DNA of 64,000 nt from an uncultured bacterium (GTDB lineage Bacteria; Edwardsbacteria; AC1; EtOH8): NCBI GenBank assembly GCA_937863685.1, contig CALMGM010000002.1, positions 45,869-109,868 on the forward strand, written 5' to 3'. Below the pieces are notes generated by a model that was given only the letters and a program-made list of their open reading frames with translations, ran no database searches and was not told where the DNA came from. Shown here piece by piece: positions 7,554-16,796 of this stretch. How positions within the stretch are numbered: position 1 is the first letter of the stretch; every line of letters starts with the position of its first letter. Made by a program: the position numbers and the translations under genes.

Positions 7554-7567
7554 TTACCCCAGGGTAA
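7554..7567. promoter_or_regulatory. Inverted repeat, candidate upstream activator site
   Basis: TTACCC-CA-GGGTAA is a perfect 6-bp inverted repeat with a 2-base centre, about 90 bases upstream of the -24/-12 promoter. The position suits binding by the Fis-type domain of the adjacent activator. Inferred. Confidence 0.45.
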
Positions 7568-7657
7568 CAGTATTAAAATTAATAAACCGACCCTGTTGAA
7601 CTCATGATGTCGTGTAATCTCCGTATTTATAATGAATTAAGCAGACAACACATATGC

Positions 7658-7673
7658 TGGCATAAAAAATGCT
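7658..7673 (+). promoter_or_regulatory. Sigma-54 (-24/-12) promoter of the minor-pilin operon
   Basis: TGGCAT-N6-TGCT: the GG at 7659-7660 and GC at 7671-7672 have the exact 12-base register of sigma-54 promoters. The predicted start near 7684 lies just before the GAGG ribosome site at 7687-7690. Confidence 0.75.
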
Positions 7674-7698
7674 TTAATATTTTAACGAGGTAAGAGAT

Positions 7699-8142
7699 AT
7701 GAAAAACAAAGGCTTTACAATAATCGAGTTGATGGTCGTCATCATTATAATGGGCGTGATGGCCGGGTTATCCGTGCCTGCCATAACCGGAAGCCTACCC
7801 AATTACCGGTTAAACAACGACATTAGAAATGTCACCAACAGCCTGATCTTGGCACGGTCTTTTTCCATAACCAACGGGACACCTTATTTATGCACTTTCA
7901 CTCAAAATGCCTCATTCTATACGATCGTTAAAGATCTTAACGCTAACCATGTCGTGGATGCCGGCGAACCGACAAACACCGTCCAATTATCAAGGAATAT
8001 ATCCATAAGTTCCGCTACGGTCACAATAATCTTCTCTCCCAGGGGCAACGCCGATGTTTCCGGCAATGTAAGCCTGATAAACAGTAAAAACATCACCCGA
8101 ACGGTCTTTGTCCCCCTTTCCGGCACGGTCATTCTACCATAA
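7699..8142 (+). CDS. Type IV pilus minor pilin, FimT/GspH-like
   Basis: A 147-residue prepilin. The type III leader is KNKG|FTIIELMVVIIIMGVMAG, with cleavage after Gly5, methylatable Phe at +1 and Glu at +5. It is followed by a globular beta-rich domain ending in strands like the GspH/FimT fold ('TIIFSPRGNADVSGNVSL'). GAGG at 7687 and the ATG at 7699 fix the start. It is the first gene of a four-gene set encoding minor pilins, which prime pilus or pseudopilus assembly in the inner membrane. The prepilin peptidase is encoded at 49.7 kb. Confidence 0.88.
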   Translation: MKNKGFTIIELMVVIIIMGVMAGLSVPAITGSLPNYRLNNDIRNVTNSLILARSFSITNGTPYLCTFTQNASFYTIVKDLNANHVVDAGEPTNTVQLSRNISISSATVTIIFSPRGNADVSGNVSLINSKNITRTVFVPLSGTVILP

Positions 8143-8167
8143 GAGCATTTTATTAAAGGAGATGAAA

Positions 8168-8593
8168 ATGGGAAAGACATATAATAACAAGGGCATGTCC
8201 ATCATAGAATTGATGGTCTCGATAATAATCCTGGCCATAGGCATATTGGCCATGGCCGGCGTTGTTCCCATGGCCGCCAGGAGCATTAACAAAAGCAAAC
8301 TTATGATGACCGCCACCGAATACAGCCAGCAGCAAATGGAGATACTTAAAAAATCAGGGTTCAGCTCCCTGCCGGCCGGGAATGTCACCACGGCCTATTA
8401 CCATCCCAGCGGGAACGGCCGGTACTGGCAGTGGTGGTCCGTTACCGCAGACGTCAACGGCAACACCGATATGCGAAGGGTATCGGTCTCCACCTCCTGG
8501 GACATGTATTACATGGATCATCCCGCTCCGGAACAGACAGATCACCCCCGCGAGTGGGAAACAGTGACGGTCACCAGTTATTTTACAAACTAA
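8168..8593 (+). CDS. Type IV pilus minor pilin, PilV-like
   Basis: About 141 residues. The prepilin signal is NNKG|MSIIELMVSIIILAIGILAMAG, with Glu at +5. The start at ATG 8168 is chosen because AAAGGAG at 8155-8161 gives a 6-base spacing; the ATG at 8162 abuts the ribosome site. The remainder fits short PilV/GspI-type minor pilins, with an aromatic-rich centre (YYHPSGNGRYWQWWSV). It is the second gene of the sigma-54-controlled operon, probably part of the initiation complex with the GspH- and PilW-like products. Confidence 0.85.
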   Translation: MGKTYNNKGMSIIELMVSIIILAIGILAMAGVVPMAARSINKSKLMMTATEYSQQQMEILKKSGFSSLPAGNVTTAYYHPSGNGRYWQWWSVTADVNGNTDMRRVSVSTSWDMYYMDHPAPEQTDHPREWETVTVTSYFTN

Positions 8594-8620
8594 ATGCATA
8601 AAATTGCGGAGGGACCTGCC

Positions 8621-11600
8621 ATGCACAATCTTCAAATAAAACAAAAGGGCTTTTCCCTGATCGAGATGATGATCGCCATAGTCATGCTGGGCCTGATCGT
8701 GGGGGCGGTGATCTCGGTGGTCCTCAACAGTCAGCGGAGCAAGTCCGACTCCGAAATAATGCTGGAAACGCAGCAGACCGCCAGGGTATTGGTCGACATG
8801 ATAGTGGAAGACATCAGGATGGCGGGCTACGGCGCCAATGCGGTGGCCGGGCACCGTCCCATAAACTATGCCGGACCGTTCGACCTGATACTTTCGGCCA
8901 ATCTGGCGCCATACCCCGACACCATAGACGGCCACGGCACCCCCAGGGCCCTTAATCCCCTGGTCAATCCCCTGCCCGGCGGCAGCGCCAGCCCGCTTTA
9001 CAGCGGGGGAAGCGGCTTTACCGACGGGGCCGAGTGCATCAGATACACTTTCGATTCCAACAACAATGGCGCGATTGCGGTCGATGACCGGGGCGACGAC
9101 CTGGAGGAAACCCTGAGCCCCAGGAATACCCGGCTGTATTGTCTGGTGCGCCAGGTCTTCGGCTATGACTCGGCAGCCAACAGCAACGGAGGCACCTCTC
9201 TCCCGGTGGGCCTTGCCAGGTGCAGTTTCCCGGCGGCGCCGGTGGGACAGCCGGCGATACGCCCGTTGTTTGTATATTATTATTACGACGCGGCCACCAA
9301 TACGGAAAAGGTGTGGGGCGACACCGATAACGACAACATGGTGAGCTCGGCCGCCGAGATCGCCGCCATCACCCCGCTTTCCTCCTCATTGCTTCCCAAG
9401 ATCACCAAGATAGGGGTCTATGTTACCACCGAAGCCCGGAGGCCGAACAGCAAGAACATAGTCCAGGTCGTCACTCTCAACACAGTGGTCTCCCTGTCGC
9501 GGAATTATCCGGTGCTGGAGGGCAAGACCATTTCCGGCTTCGTATATTCCGACAATGACAGCAGCCGGACCATGGGCGCCGGGGAGGACGGCATTGAGGG
9601 CATCAAGGTGACCAACCGCACCGACGGCCAGACCACCGTCACCGATGTCACCGGCAGCTACTCGTTCAGCGTGGCCCCCCAGAGACATATAATAGAAATA
9701 ACGGTCCCCCCGATACACTGCGGTGATACCAAGGGCTACAGGATAGTTCCTCCGGCCAAGGCCGACTCCCTGGTGGACGCCACCTCCAGCAACAAGACCC
9801 TGGACTTTCCCCTGGTGCCCTATATACCGCGCTCGGTCTCGGGAATAGTTTTCAAGGATGACAACGCCGACGGCCTCAAAGATGCAGGGGAGCTCGGCTT
9901 GGGAGGCTGTACGGTTTATCTGAAATCAACCGGGCAGAGTTATCTGACCGGGAGCGACGGTTCTTACTGCCTGGCTACTGCCCCCTTGCCCGACACCGCC
10001 ATCTGCATCCCGGTGGTGGCCGATCCGGAATACGTTCCCACGGTCCCGGCCACGGCCAAGGCCGGCGTCTCTTCCAGCGGCAACGTCACCCAGAATTTCG
10101 GCTTCCGGCCGGGCGGTACCGCCCACATAAGGGGCAAGGTATTCCGGGATGCCGCGCCAATAGGGTCGTATGATAACGAAGCCGGCATAGGCGGCGTCAG
10201 GATCTCGGTCTATAAGGGCCTTGATCCGACCACCGAGATTTATGTGAAGGATTGCTTTACCGCCGCCGACGGGACCTTTGGGGTGGACGTGCTGGAAACC
10301 GACGCCGCCAACCCCTATACCATAGTCGAGACCGATTCCGCCGGATGGATGTCAACCACGCCCAACCGCATAGCCGTTTACCGTCCGTCGCCCAACAACA
10401 CCTCCCGGGCTTTGCAGACCGGGGACACCACCATAGTCTATACCTTCGGCGATCTTCAAATGCAGACGGTATATTTCCAGGCCTCAAATGTCCTGTGCAT
10501 GACCGACAACGATTTTTATGAATATGAGGGGAGCGCCGCCAGCCATTATTACGATTGCGACATTGTCCTGGGCACCAAATACATCAATTCCACCACCGGG
10601 AACCTGCGGGGCTGGTTCAGCAAAAGGTACAAGATAGACGGGACCCAGGAGACCAACGTCGATTATATATTCGATTCCCTGGTCGGCCCCTATACCTATG
10701 AAAAGACCACCTCTTTGGTGAATGCCAATGTTATCGCCATTGCCAGCGATACCATGGACGATTACGGCAGCAAAAGCGGGACCAGGAACATTTCCAACTA
10801 TCGTTCCCGGAGAGACCTGGTCGTGGGGCTGGACAACACCGGGGCCACCACCCCGTCCTATAACCTGATCGTATGGCCGACCATCAACGACGACTCCGCC
10901 ACCACCACATCCCGGGGCCGGGCCCAAATGGCGGCAAATATCCCGACCACCCCGAATTTCCTTTTGACCGCGGTGGACCCCACATACAAAGTGAACACCA
11001 TAAGCCTGGCCAATTTTGGCAACGACGGGTTCCCGGATATAGCGGCCGGCTACACCAGCGCCTACAGCCAGGGCGGCTTTGTGCTGTGGATCAATACGCC
11101 CTATACCTCATATACCGGCAACTGGAGCAACAAACAGGTCCGCAGTTTCCCAACCCCGCCGGCCGACCAGGTATTCGCCAACCTGGGCGGCGAGGTCATG
11201 GCCCTGGCCTCCGGACTGCTGCTGAACAGCGACACCAAACAAGACCTGGTGGTGGGGCTGCAGAAGGGCAAATACGTCGGCGAGATCCAGGTTTACGAGG
11301 GCCAAGGGGCCACCCCGTGGTTCGTAAAAAGGAGAACCTTCCTGCAGGATAATGTCAACGGCGATGTTGTGGCCTTGGCGGTGGCGGATATCGACACCAA
11401 CGGAAGGAACGATATCGTCGCGGCCGTCAGGACCGATTCGCTCTGCGGCGAGCTCCAGGTATGGCTGCAGAATACCGACGGCAGTTTCGGCAAGATCGAC
11501 GGCAATCCCAGCTTTGTGGCCGAGCTCAAGGATAAAAACGGTCTTGACATCGGCGAGCCTACATCGATGGCTGTTTCCCGGATGAACTGGATCTCCGGCA

Positions 11601-11857
11601 GTTTGACATCTCACATAGTGGTGGGCTTACGGTCCGGTCTGAGCGGCGGACGCTATTACGGTAAAACGCTGGTATTCGATTGTTCCAAGGGGGTTTTGCC
11701 GGAAGAGGGCACCGATCCCTCGTTGGGATTGCGAGACGGGGATGTGGCGACCGTCGGGATAGGCGATTTTAACAAGGACGGGCACATGGACATCAGCGCG
11801 GCAGAAAAGACCGAAGAAGGCAAGGGCAATCTGATAATTTATTTCCCCAAGTATTAG
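8621..11857 (+). CDS. Giant PilW-like prepilin fused to SdrD/Cna-B-like domains and FG-GAP repeats
   Basis: A 1078-residue protein starting MHNLQIKQKG|FSLIEMMIAI, a PilW-type class III prepilin signal; GGAGG at 8608-8612 supports ATG 8621. The normal PilW-like region ends near residue 300. Three SdrD B-like/carboxypeptidase-regulatory repeats follow at about 306, 407 and 505, each with a GxVFxD start and Asp/Asn-rich calcium-type loops (DNDSSRTMGAGEDG, DDNADGLKDAGELG). From about 730 to the end there are FG-GAP/VCBS-like blades (FGNDGFPDIAAG, ADIDTNGRNDIVAA, GDFNKDGHMDISAA). Usual PilW is 250-400 residues. The extra modules look like a tip adhesin displayed by the pilus, which is an inference. 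Confidence 0.85.
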   Translation: MHNLQIKQKGFSLIEMMIAIVMLGLIVGAVISVVLNSQRSKSDSEIMLETQQTARVLVDMIVEDIRMAGYGANAVAGHRPINYAGPFDLILSANLAPYPDTIDGHGTPRALNPLVNPLPGGSASPLYSGGSGFTDGAECIRYTFDSNNNGAIAVDDRGDDLEETLSPRNTRLYCLVRQVFGYDSAANSNGGTSLPVGLARCSFPAAPVGQPAIRPLFVYYYYDAATNTEKVWGDTDNDNMVSSAAEIAAITPLSSSLLPKITKIGVYVTTEARRPNSKNIVQVVTLNTVVSLSRNYPVLEGKTISGFVYSDNDSSRTMGAGEDGIEGIKVTNRTDGQTTVTDVTGSYSFSVAPQRHIIEITVPPIHCGDTKGYRIVPPAKADSLVDATSSNKTLDFPLVPYIPRSVSGIVFKDDNADGLKDAGELGLGGCTVYLKSTGQSYLTGSDGSYCLATAPLPDTAICIPVVADPEYVPTVPATAKAGVSSSGNVTQNFGFRPGGTAHIRGKVFRDAAPIGSYDNEAGIGGVRISVYKGLDPTTEIYVKDCFTAADGTFGVDVLETDAANPYTIVETDSAGWMSTTPNRIAVYRPSPNNTSRALQTGDTTIVYTFGDLQMQTVYFQASNVLCMTDNDFYEYEGSAASHYYDCDIVLGTKYINSTTGNLRGWFSKRYKIDGTQETNVDYIFDSLVGPYTYEKTTSLVNANVIAIASDTMDDYGSKSGTRNISNYRSRRDLVVGLDNTGATTPSYNLIVWPTINDDSATTTSRGRAQMAANIPTTPNFLLTAVDPTYKVNTISLANFGNDGFPDIAAGYTSAYSQGGFVLWINTPYTSYTGNWSNKQVRSFPTPPADQVFANLGGEVMALASGLLLNSDTKQDLVVGLQKGKYVGEIQVYEGQGATPWFVKRRTFLQDNVNGDVVALAVADIDTNGRNDIVAAVRTDSLCGELQVWLQNTDGSFGKIDGNPSFVAELKDKNGLDIGEPTSMAVSRMNWISGSLTSHIVVGLRSGLSGGRYYGKTLVFDCSKGVLPEEGTDPSLGLRDGDVATVGIGDFNKDGHMDISAAEKTEEGKGNLIIYFPKY

Positions 11858-11886
11858 TAAATTCATAATAGTTAAGGAGTACCAAG

Positions 11887-13245
11887 ATGCAAAACAAACT
11901 GAAACAGGAAAAGGGCATAGCCCTGGTGATCACCATGATGCTGTTGCTGGTCATGTCGGTGATGGTGGCCGGATTCATGCTTTCCACCACCACCGAAAAG
12001 CAGATGGGCGGTAACCAGGTGCGCTATGTGGAGGCCATGAACGTGGCCGAGGCCGGCATCAGCGAGATGGCAGCCCGGCTGGCCAAAACCGGCGCCATTT
12101 TCATCGGCGAGAAAACCCCGACATCCGCCAATTGGGAGGCCAGGGTGCTCAACACCACCAGCCTGCCGACCAGCACCACCACCCTGAAATACTATTCATC
12201 CATCCAAACCGGGATGGCCGACGCCCTTCCCTATACCGTCAGCACCGTTGACGGATACGACGGCAAATACGCGCTTTCGGTAAGATACAAGACCGATCCG
12301 GCGCAGACCGGCATCTATTATTATGACATCTCCACCGGACAGCAGAGCCTTTCCGTCGGCCCGCCCTTTAACGCTCCCAACGACAAGTCCGCCCCGGTCT
12401 GGGTGATCAGGGCTACCGGCCTGGTGGGGAATGTCCGCCGGACCGTAGAGGTCGAGGCGTCCAAGAATATCCTTACCTGCAACGTAAAATCCGCCGTCAA
12501 CTGCGACCAGGGGGTGTTTGTCACCGGCGCTTTCTCGGTGTGCGGCCATAACCACCCGGCCTCCATCGATTACGGCGAATACGGGGCCAGGGACAAGGGC
12601 AGCAACCCGCCGTATTGCGGATCGCCGGTAGGAGCCCACGAGCTGTGCATGCGCACCGGCATCACCTGCGACGAGGCCGGCTGCCTGGCCGGCATAGCCA
12701 CCTCCGGCGGTTTGATCGACCGGCCCGGAAGCGGCAACTCCAACACCATGTCCGGCGATCCGCCGACCATCCAGGACCCGGCCTATGCGGTAAAACCCAT
12801 ATGGGAGATGCTGGGCTGTGCCGATGAAGCCGACATGAAAAGAAAATACAGGGTCAGGACGGTGAGCTCGGTTGCCGAACTTAACGGGGATTACAACGGC
12901 TTCATCGAATTTACCAACGATCTGGATGTGTCCACCCTGGGAACCAGCACCGCCCACGGGGTCTACTGGTGCAAGAAGAACTTCTTCGGCCGGAGCGATT
13001 TCGCCTTCAAGGGGATGATCTACGGCGAATCCGATTTCGACATCACTTCCAAATTCTGGGTCCTGGGGGCCTGCGTGGCCAAAGGCGATGTCAATCTGGC
13101 CGGGGTCGGCCAGCCCCGGGGCCGCGGGATGCACTTCAGGGGCAACGGCGACTGCCTGTATTCCAGCGAGGTCTTGCAGAACGAACTTTCCAACGGCACC
13201 AGTGCCGGGCTAAAACAGCTGGGATGGCGTGAAATAAACCTGTAA
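11887..13245 (+). CDS. PilX-like type IV pilus assembly protein
   Basis: A 452-residue protein starting MQNKLKQEKG|IALVITMMLLLVMSVM. The leader resembles PilX N-terminal domains, which also lack the +5 glutamate. AEAGISEMAARL is a typical PilX motif just after the helix. The C-terminal 350 residues are beta-rich with Cys pairs (CNVKSAVNCDQG, CDEAGC) and no recognised domain; normal PilX is under 250 residues. It is the last gene of the minor-pilin operon and is followed by a terminator. It is expected to join the minor pilin priming complex; the long Cys-containing domain may be surface exposed. Confidence 0.8.
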   Translation: MQNKLKQEKGIALVITMMLLLVMSVMVAGFMLSTTTEKQMGGNQVRYVEAMNVAEAGISEMAARLAKTGAIFIGEKTPTSANWEARVLNTTSLPTSTTTLKYYSSIQTGMADALPYTVSTVDGYDGKYALSVRYKTDPAQTGIYYYDISTGQQSLSVGPPFNAPNDKSAPVWVIRATGLVGNVRRTVEVEASKNILTCNVKSAVNCDQGVFVTGAFSVCGHNHPASIDYGEYGARDKGSNPPYCGSPVGAHELCMRTGITCDEAGCLAGIATSGGLIDRPGSGNSNTMSGDPPTIQDPAYAVKPIWEMLGCADEADMKRKYRVRTVSSVAELNGDYNGFIEFTNDLDVSTLGTSTAHGVYWCKKNFFGRSDFAFKGMIYGESDFDITSKFWVLGACVAKGDVNLAGVGQPRGRGMHFRGNGDCLYSSEVLQNELSNGTSAGLKQLGWREINL

Positions 13246-13260
13246 ACCCAGCCATAATGA

Positions 13261-13300
13261 AAGCCGCTCATATAAAACATGGGCGGCTTTTCATATTTTT
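13261..13300 (+). terminator. Rho-independent terminator of the pilin operon
   Basis: AAAGCCGC at 13261-13268 pairs with GCGGCTTT ending at 13290, followed by a T-rich tract. Confidence 0.85.
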
Positions 13301-13305
13301 AACAT

Positions 13306-13334
13306 TTGACTTTTATTTTCAGATATCTTATACT
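13306..13334 (+). promoter_or_regulatory. Sigma-70-type promoter of the rnfC-like gene
   Basis: TTGACT (13306-13311), 17 bases, TATACT (13329-13334), predicting a start near 13341. A second TATAAT (13367-13372) lies 11 bases before the ATG at 13384 and could give a near-leaderless transcript. Confidence 0.6.
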
Positions 13335-13383
13335 TAACAAGTTAGTTTTATTGCAACTTACAAATATATAATACACCGAATTA

Positions 13384-14613
13384 ATGACCAGATCCATCAC
13401 CGGCGGCTGGCATTGGCCGGCCAAAATGTTCTGCTATAAAAAGCCCATAGAAAATTCCGAGCGGCCGGAATTTTTGACCATTCCCCTGTGGCGGGGCGGC
13501 AAGGCCTCGGTGTTCGCCGGGGACTGGGTGCACGCCTACGACGTGATCGGATATGACCATTGCGGGCTTCCGGTGTATGCTCCGCTGGCCGGGCAGGTGG
13601 AGAGGATAGAGGATTTTCCCGACCTGGTGGTCCGGCCCAAAAAGATAGATTTCCCCCGGCTGACCGTCTATCTGCAGGTATCGGAAGCCCAGCACCAGCC
13701 CAAAGCCGTGCTGGGGGCCTTTCCCCGCTACTGGGAGAAGACCCGGAACGACCTGGGCCACCGGATCTGGGAGGCCGGCATCCGGGACCTGCAGGAGCCG
13801 CCGGATATTTTTTTGCTGATATTCAACGGCCTGGACCTGGAGCCGCCGGTATCGGGCAGCATCCGGCTGCTGCGGGAGGTTCCGGAGAGACTGATAGAGG
13901 GGATGCGGATATTGATGCAGGTCCACCATTCGGTGCAGGGCCGGGTGGTTCTTTCCAACGATATGCCGGACCTGATAGAGCGGATGAAGGTGCTGTTGAC
14001 CAGCGCGGTGAACATATCGGTGGAGGTGGTGGAGCCCAAATATCCCCAGGATCACCGCCAGCTGCTTAAGGACAATTTCCCCGGTGCCAAAAGTTCGGAG
14101 GTCTACGGCATGGAAGAGATCTGGAACATTGGGCAGGCGGTGATAGAGGGTCTGCCGATGGTCTCCAAGCTGTGCACGGTATGGGACCAGACCTCCGGGC
14201 AGTCGGCCAATCTTCGCCTGCCGCTGGGGATCACCATGGAGCAGGTGTTCAAGCGCGACCTGTCGCGCTACCGCAATATCAAGCTGATCCTGGGCGGGCT
14301 GATGACCGGACAGAGCTACTACAGCCCGCGGATGCCGGTGACCCCGGCCACCGACGGCGTGATCATGACCAAGGATGACGTCTCCTGGGAAAGCAATCTG
14401 TGCATCAATTGCGGGGAGTGCACCAATATCTGCCCCCAGGGGCTGAGCCCTTATTGCCTTTATGCCGCGGTGGGCGAATGCCGGGCGGAGAAATATTCCG
14501 CCCTGGGCCTGGTCAAATGCCTGGAATGCGGGCTGTGCAGTTTTGTCTGCCCGTCCCGACTTCATCTTCTCCACCAGATCAAAGTGGGCAAGGCGATGCT
14601 GAAGGGCGGTTAA
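13384..14613 (+). CDS. RnfC-like electron-transport subunit
   Basis: A 409-residue protein with the RnfC N-terminal barrel-sandwich part (AGDWVHAYDVIG..., then PVYAPLAGQVERIEDF), an NADH/SLBB-like middle, and two C-terminal [4Fe-4S] motifs: CINCGECTNICP from residue 340 and CLECGLCSFVCP from residue 379. In Rnf complexes this subunit takes electrons between NADH and ferredoxin at the membrane. An RnfD-like gene follows, but RnfA, B, E and G are not adjacent. Either the others lie elsewhere or this is a reduced relative. No Shine-Dalgarno site is visible at ATG 13384. Confidence 0.8.
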   Translation: MTRSITGGWHWPAKMFCYKKPIENSERPEFLTIPLWRGGKASVFAGDWVHAYDVIGYDHCGLPVYAPLAGQVERIEDFPDLVVRPKKIDFPRLTVYLQVSEAQHQPKAVLGAFPRYWEKTRNDLGHRIWEAGIRDLQEPPDIFLLIFNGLDLEPPVSGSIRLLREVPERLIEGMRILMQVHHSVQGRVVLSNDMPDLIERMKVLLTSAVNISVEVVEPKYPQDHRQLLKDNFPGAKSSEVYGMEEIWNIGQAVIEGLPMVSKLCTVWDQTSGQSANLRLPLGITMEQVFKRDLSRYRNIKLILGGLMTGQSYYSPRMPVTPATDGVIMTKDDVSWESNLCINCGECTNICPQGLSPYCLYAAVGECRAEKYSALGLVKCLECGLCSFVCPSRLHLLHQIKVGKAMLKGG

Positions 14614-14658
14614 CGCGGCAGTTCCTCTTGAAGAGGATTATCCAGTCTTGGATTCCCG

Positions 14659-14697
14659 CTGGAGTATATCCCGCACTGAGATGCGGGACGGGAATGG
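14659..14697 (+). repeat. Half copy of the double-hairpin repeat with enlarged loop
   Basis: ATTCCCG ... CGGGAAT stem enclosing a second small hairpin (CCCGCA-ctgaga-TGCGGG), preceded by CCAGtctTGG. It matches the right half of the 56-bp elements at 22408 and 45655, but with an expanded loop. Confidence 0.5.
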
Positions 14698-14749
14698 CAC
14701 ATTTTCGATATTTATTCGTCGGAGCTATAACCAAAAGGAACTGATTATA

Positions 14750-15634
14750 ATGTTCAATGTGTCGCTGTGGCCCCATATCCGCACCCGCTTTGACTGGAAA
14801 CAGCTGGGTTTCAGGAAATTCATAATCCTGCTTCCGATGGCCGGGTTCGGCGCCTACCTGTGGGGATGGGGTTTGACAGCCTCTTTTTTGTTGTCGCTGT
14901 TCCTGGGAATGGTCTGGCATATCTATGCCTTTAAAAAGGGCCATCAGATAAGGACCGATCTGGGGTTCGTCAACGACGCCGTCCTGATCAACCTGCTGAT
15001 GCCGGCCGGCACCGGCGCCCTCATCCCGGCCGGCCTGACGGTGGTGTGCGGCATATTGCGGTGTTTTGTCAGGGATAAGGAATACGCCTTTCCCCTGAAC
15101 TTCCCGCTGGTTCTGGCCCTGCTGGCGATGCTGGGGGGAAATATTTTCAGCGGCGAGATCCATTCCGGCGGCATCATCGGCGGAGGGGGCGTCTTCCGGG
15201 GCCCGGCCTATTTTATTTCCGGGTGGCTGCCGGTCGGCCTGACGATCTTGTTTTCGTTCTTGTTCCTCAACCGGCTTTACAAATGGAGGATATTCCTGTC
15301 CGGCATAGCGGTGCCCCTGGTTTTCTTGTATCTGCAATACCGGGCTTCCGGAGCGACCGATGTGCTTCCGTGGGCGGCCGGGCTGTTCCTGTTCTCGCTG
15401 GGCGTTTTGGGCACCGACCATGCGTCAACCCCGGGCCGGCATTGGGGGCAATACTGGTACGGGATGCTTTGCGGGGTGCTGATATTCCTGTTTTCGATGA
15501 AGGGATTGATCATGGAGGGGATCCTTTTTTCTCCCATCATCACCGGACTGGCAACTCCTCTGCTGGATAAGCTGGCCGGGATGTCCGGAAGGGCGGCCGC
15601 AGCATTCAACCTGCAATATGAACCGAAGATTTGA
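14750..15634 (+). CDS. RnfD/NqrB-like membrane subunit
   Basis: A 294-residue polytopic protein with about nine hydrophobic helices. The N-terminus MFNVSLWPHIRTRF matches RnfD ('SPHIR'), so ATG 14750 with AAGGA upstream is preferred over an ATG at 14648. LGTDHASTPGRHWGQYWYG corresponds to the TDP...tp.gr..yG segment of NqrB/RnfD. The covalent-flavin SGAT motif is not in its usual place; the corresponding segment reads IHSGGIIGGGGVF, and an SGAT elsewhere (residues near 200) is probably coincidental. It would carry electrons and ions through the inner membrane with the RnfC-like partner. Confidence 0.75.
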   Translation: MFNVSLWPHIRTRFDWKQLGFRKFIILLPMAGFGAYLWGWGLTASFLLSLFLGMVWHIYAFKKGHQIRTDLGFVNDAVLINLLMPAGTGALIPAGLTVVCGILRCFVRDKEYAFPLNFPLVLALLAMLGGNIFSGEIHSGGIIGGGGVFRGPAYFISGWLPVGLTILFSFLFLNRLYKWRIFLSGIAVPLVFLYLQYRASGATDVLPWAAGLFLFSLGVLGTDHASTPGRHWGQYWYGMLCGVLIFLFSMKGLIMEGILFSPIITGLATPLLDKLAGMSGRAAAAFNLQYEPKI

Positions 15635-15660
15635 CCGAAAAAATCCGGGTATGGTAAAAT
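15631..15660 (+). promoter_or_regulatory. Promoter of recA
   Basis: TTGACC (15631-15636), 18 bases, TAAAAT (15655-15660). No clear LexA-type operator was recognised. Confidence 0.55.
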
Positions 15661-15706
15661 ATACATGCCCGATATATTAACGTATCAATTTGAGAGGAGT
15701 ATGAAA

Positions 15707-16780
15707 ATGGCTGAGGGTGCTAACGAGAAGGCAAAAGCGTTGGATCTGGCGGTATCGCAGATCGAAAAACAATTCGGCAAGGGGGCCATAATGAAATGGG
15801 GCGGCCTGAATGCGGTGGTCAACGTTGATGTGATCCCCACCGGCGCCATGTCGCTGGACAACGCTTTGGGGGTGGGCGGGGTGCCCCGGGGCAGGATCGT
15901 CGAGATATACGGACCGGAGGCCTCGGGCAAGACCACCCTGGCCCTCTCAATTGTGGCCCAGGCCCAGAAGAAGGGCGGCACCGCCGCCTATATAGATGCC
16001 GAGCACGCCCTGGATTCCAAATACGCCCGGGCGCTGGGGGTGGATGTGGACAACCTGCTGATCTCCCAGCCGGACACCGGCGAGGACGCTCTGGAGATAA
16101 CCGAGACCCTGGTCCGCAGCAACGCCATGGACGTGATAGTGATCGACTCGGTGGCGGCCCTGGTGCCCAAGGCCGAGATCGAGGGCGACATGGGCGATTC
16201 CCACATGGGCCTGCAGGCCCGGCTGATGTCCCAGGCTTTGCGCAAGCTGACGGCGGTGGCCAACCGCTCCAAGACCTGCATAGTGTTCATCAACCAGATC
16301 CGGATGAAGATCGGGGTGATGTTCGGCAACCCCGAGACCACCCCGGGCGGGCTGGCCTTAAAGTTCCATGCCTCGGTGCGGATGGACATCCGCCGGATAG
16401 AGACCATCAAGCAGGGCGAGCAGATGATCGGCAACCGGGTGCGGGTGAAGGTGGTCAAGAACAAGATGGCCCCGCCCTTCCGGACCACCGAGTTCGAGAT
16501 CATCTTCGGCGAGGGCATCTCCTACATCGGCGACCTGATGGACCTGGCGGTGGAGAACAACATCATCGAGAAATCCGGGGCCTGGTTCTCCTACCAGGGC
16601 GAGAGGCTGGGGCAGGGCCGGGACAACATCAAGGCCATGCTCAAGCAGAATCCCGACCTGCTGGAAAAGATAGAGATCGAGCTTAAGGCCAAGCTCAATC
16701 CGCCGGCCGGGCAGAAGGCAGGAGACAAGGAACCGGAAAAAGAGGAGAAGGAAGAGCCCAAGAAGCGGGGACGGAAATAA
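15707..16780 (+). CDS. recA: Recombinase RecA
   Basis: About 357 residues. Walker [10 protein letters not shown], the MAW-like [10 protein letters not shown] segment, Walker [11 protein letters not shown], loop L1 ([10 protein letters not shown]) and loop L2 with [20 protein letters not shown] are all present. The C-terminus is the usual acidic/basic tail ([12 protein letters not shown]). GAGAGGAG at 15692-15699 gives a 7-base spacing to ATG 15707 (MAEGANEK), preferred over 15701 or 15665. RecA forms filaments on ssDNA for recombination and SOS induction. recX follows, as in many genomes. Confidence 0.97.
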   Translation: MAEGANEKAKALDLAVSQIEKQFGKGAIMKWGGLNAVVNVDVIPTGAMSLDNALGVGGVPRGRIVEIYGPEASGKTTLALSIVAQAQKKGGTAAYIDAEHALDSKYARALGVDVDNLLISQPDTGEDALEITETLVRSNAMDVIVIDSVAALVPKAEIEGDMGDSHMGLQARLMSQALRKLTAVANRSKTCIVFINQIRMKIGVMFGNPETTPGGLALKFHASVRMDIRRIETIKQGEQMIGNRVRVKVVKNKMAPPFRTTEFEIIFGEGISYIGDLMDLAVENNIIEKSGAWFSYQGERLGQGRDNIKAMLKQNPDLLEKIEIELKAKLNPPAGQKAGDKEPEKEEKEEPKKRGRK

Positions 16781-16796
16781 TTATATAACTCAACCC

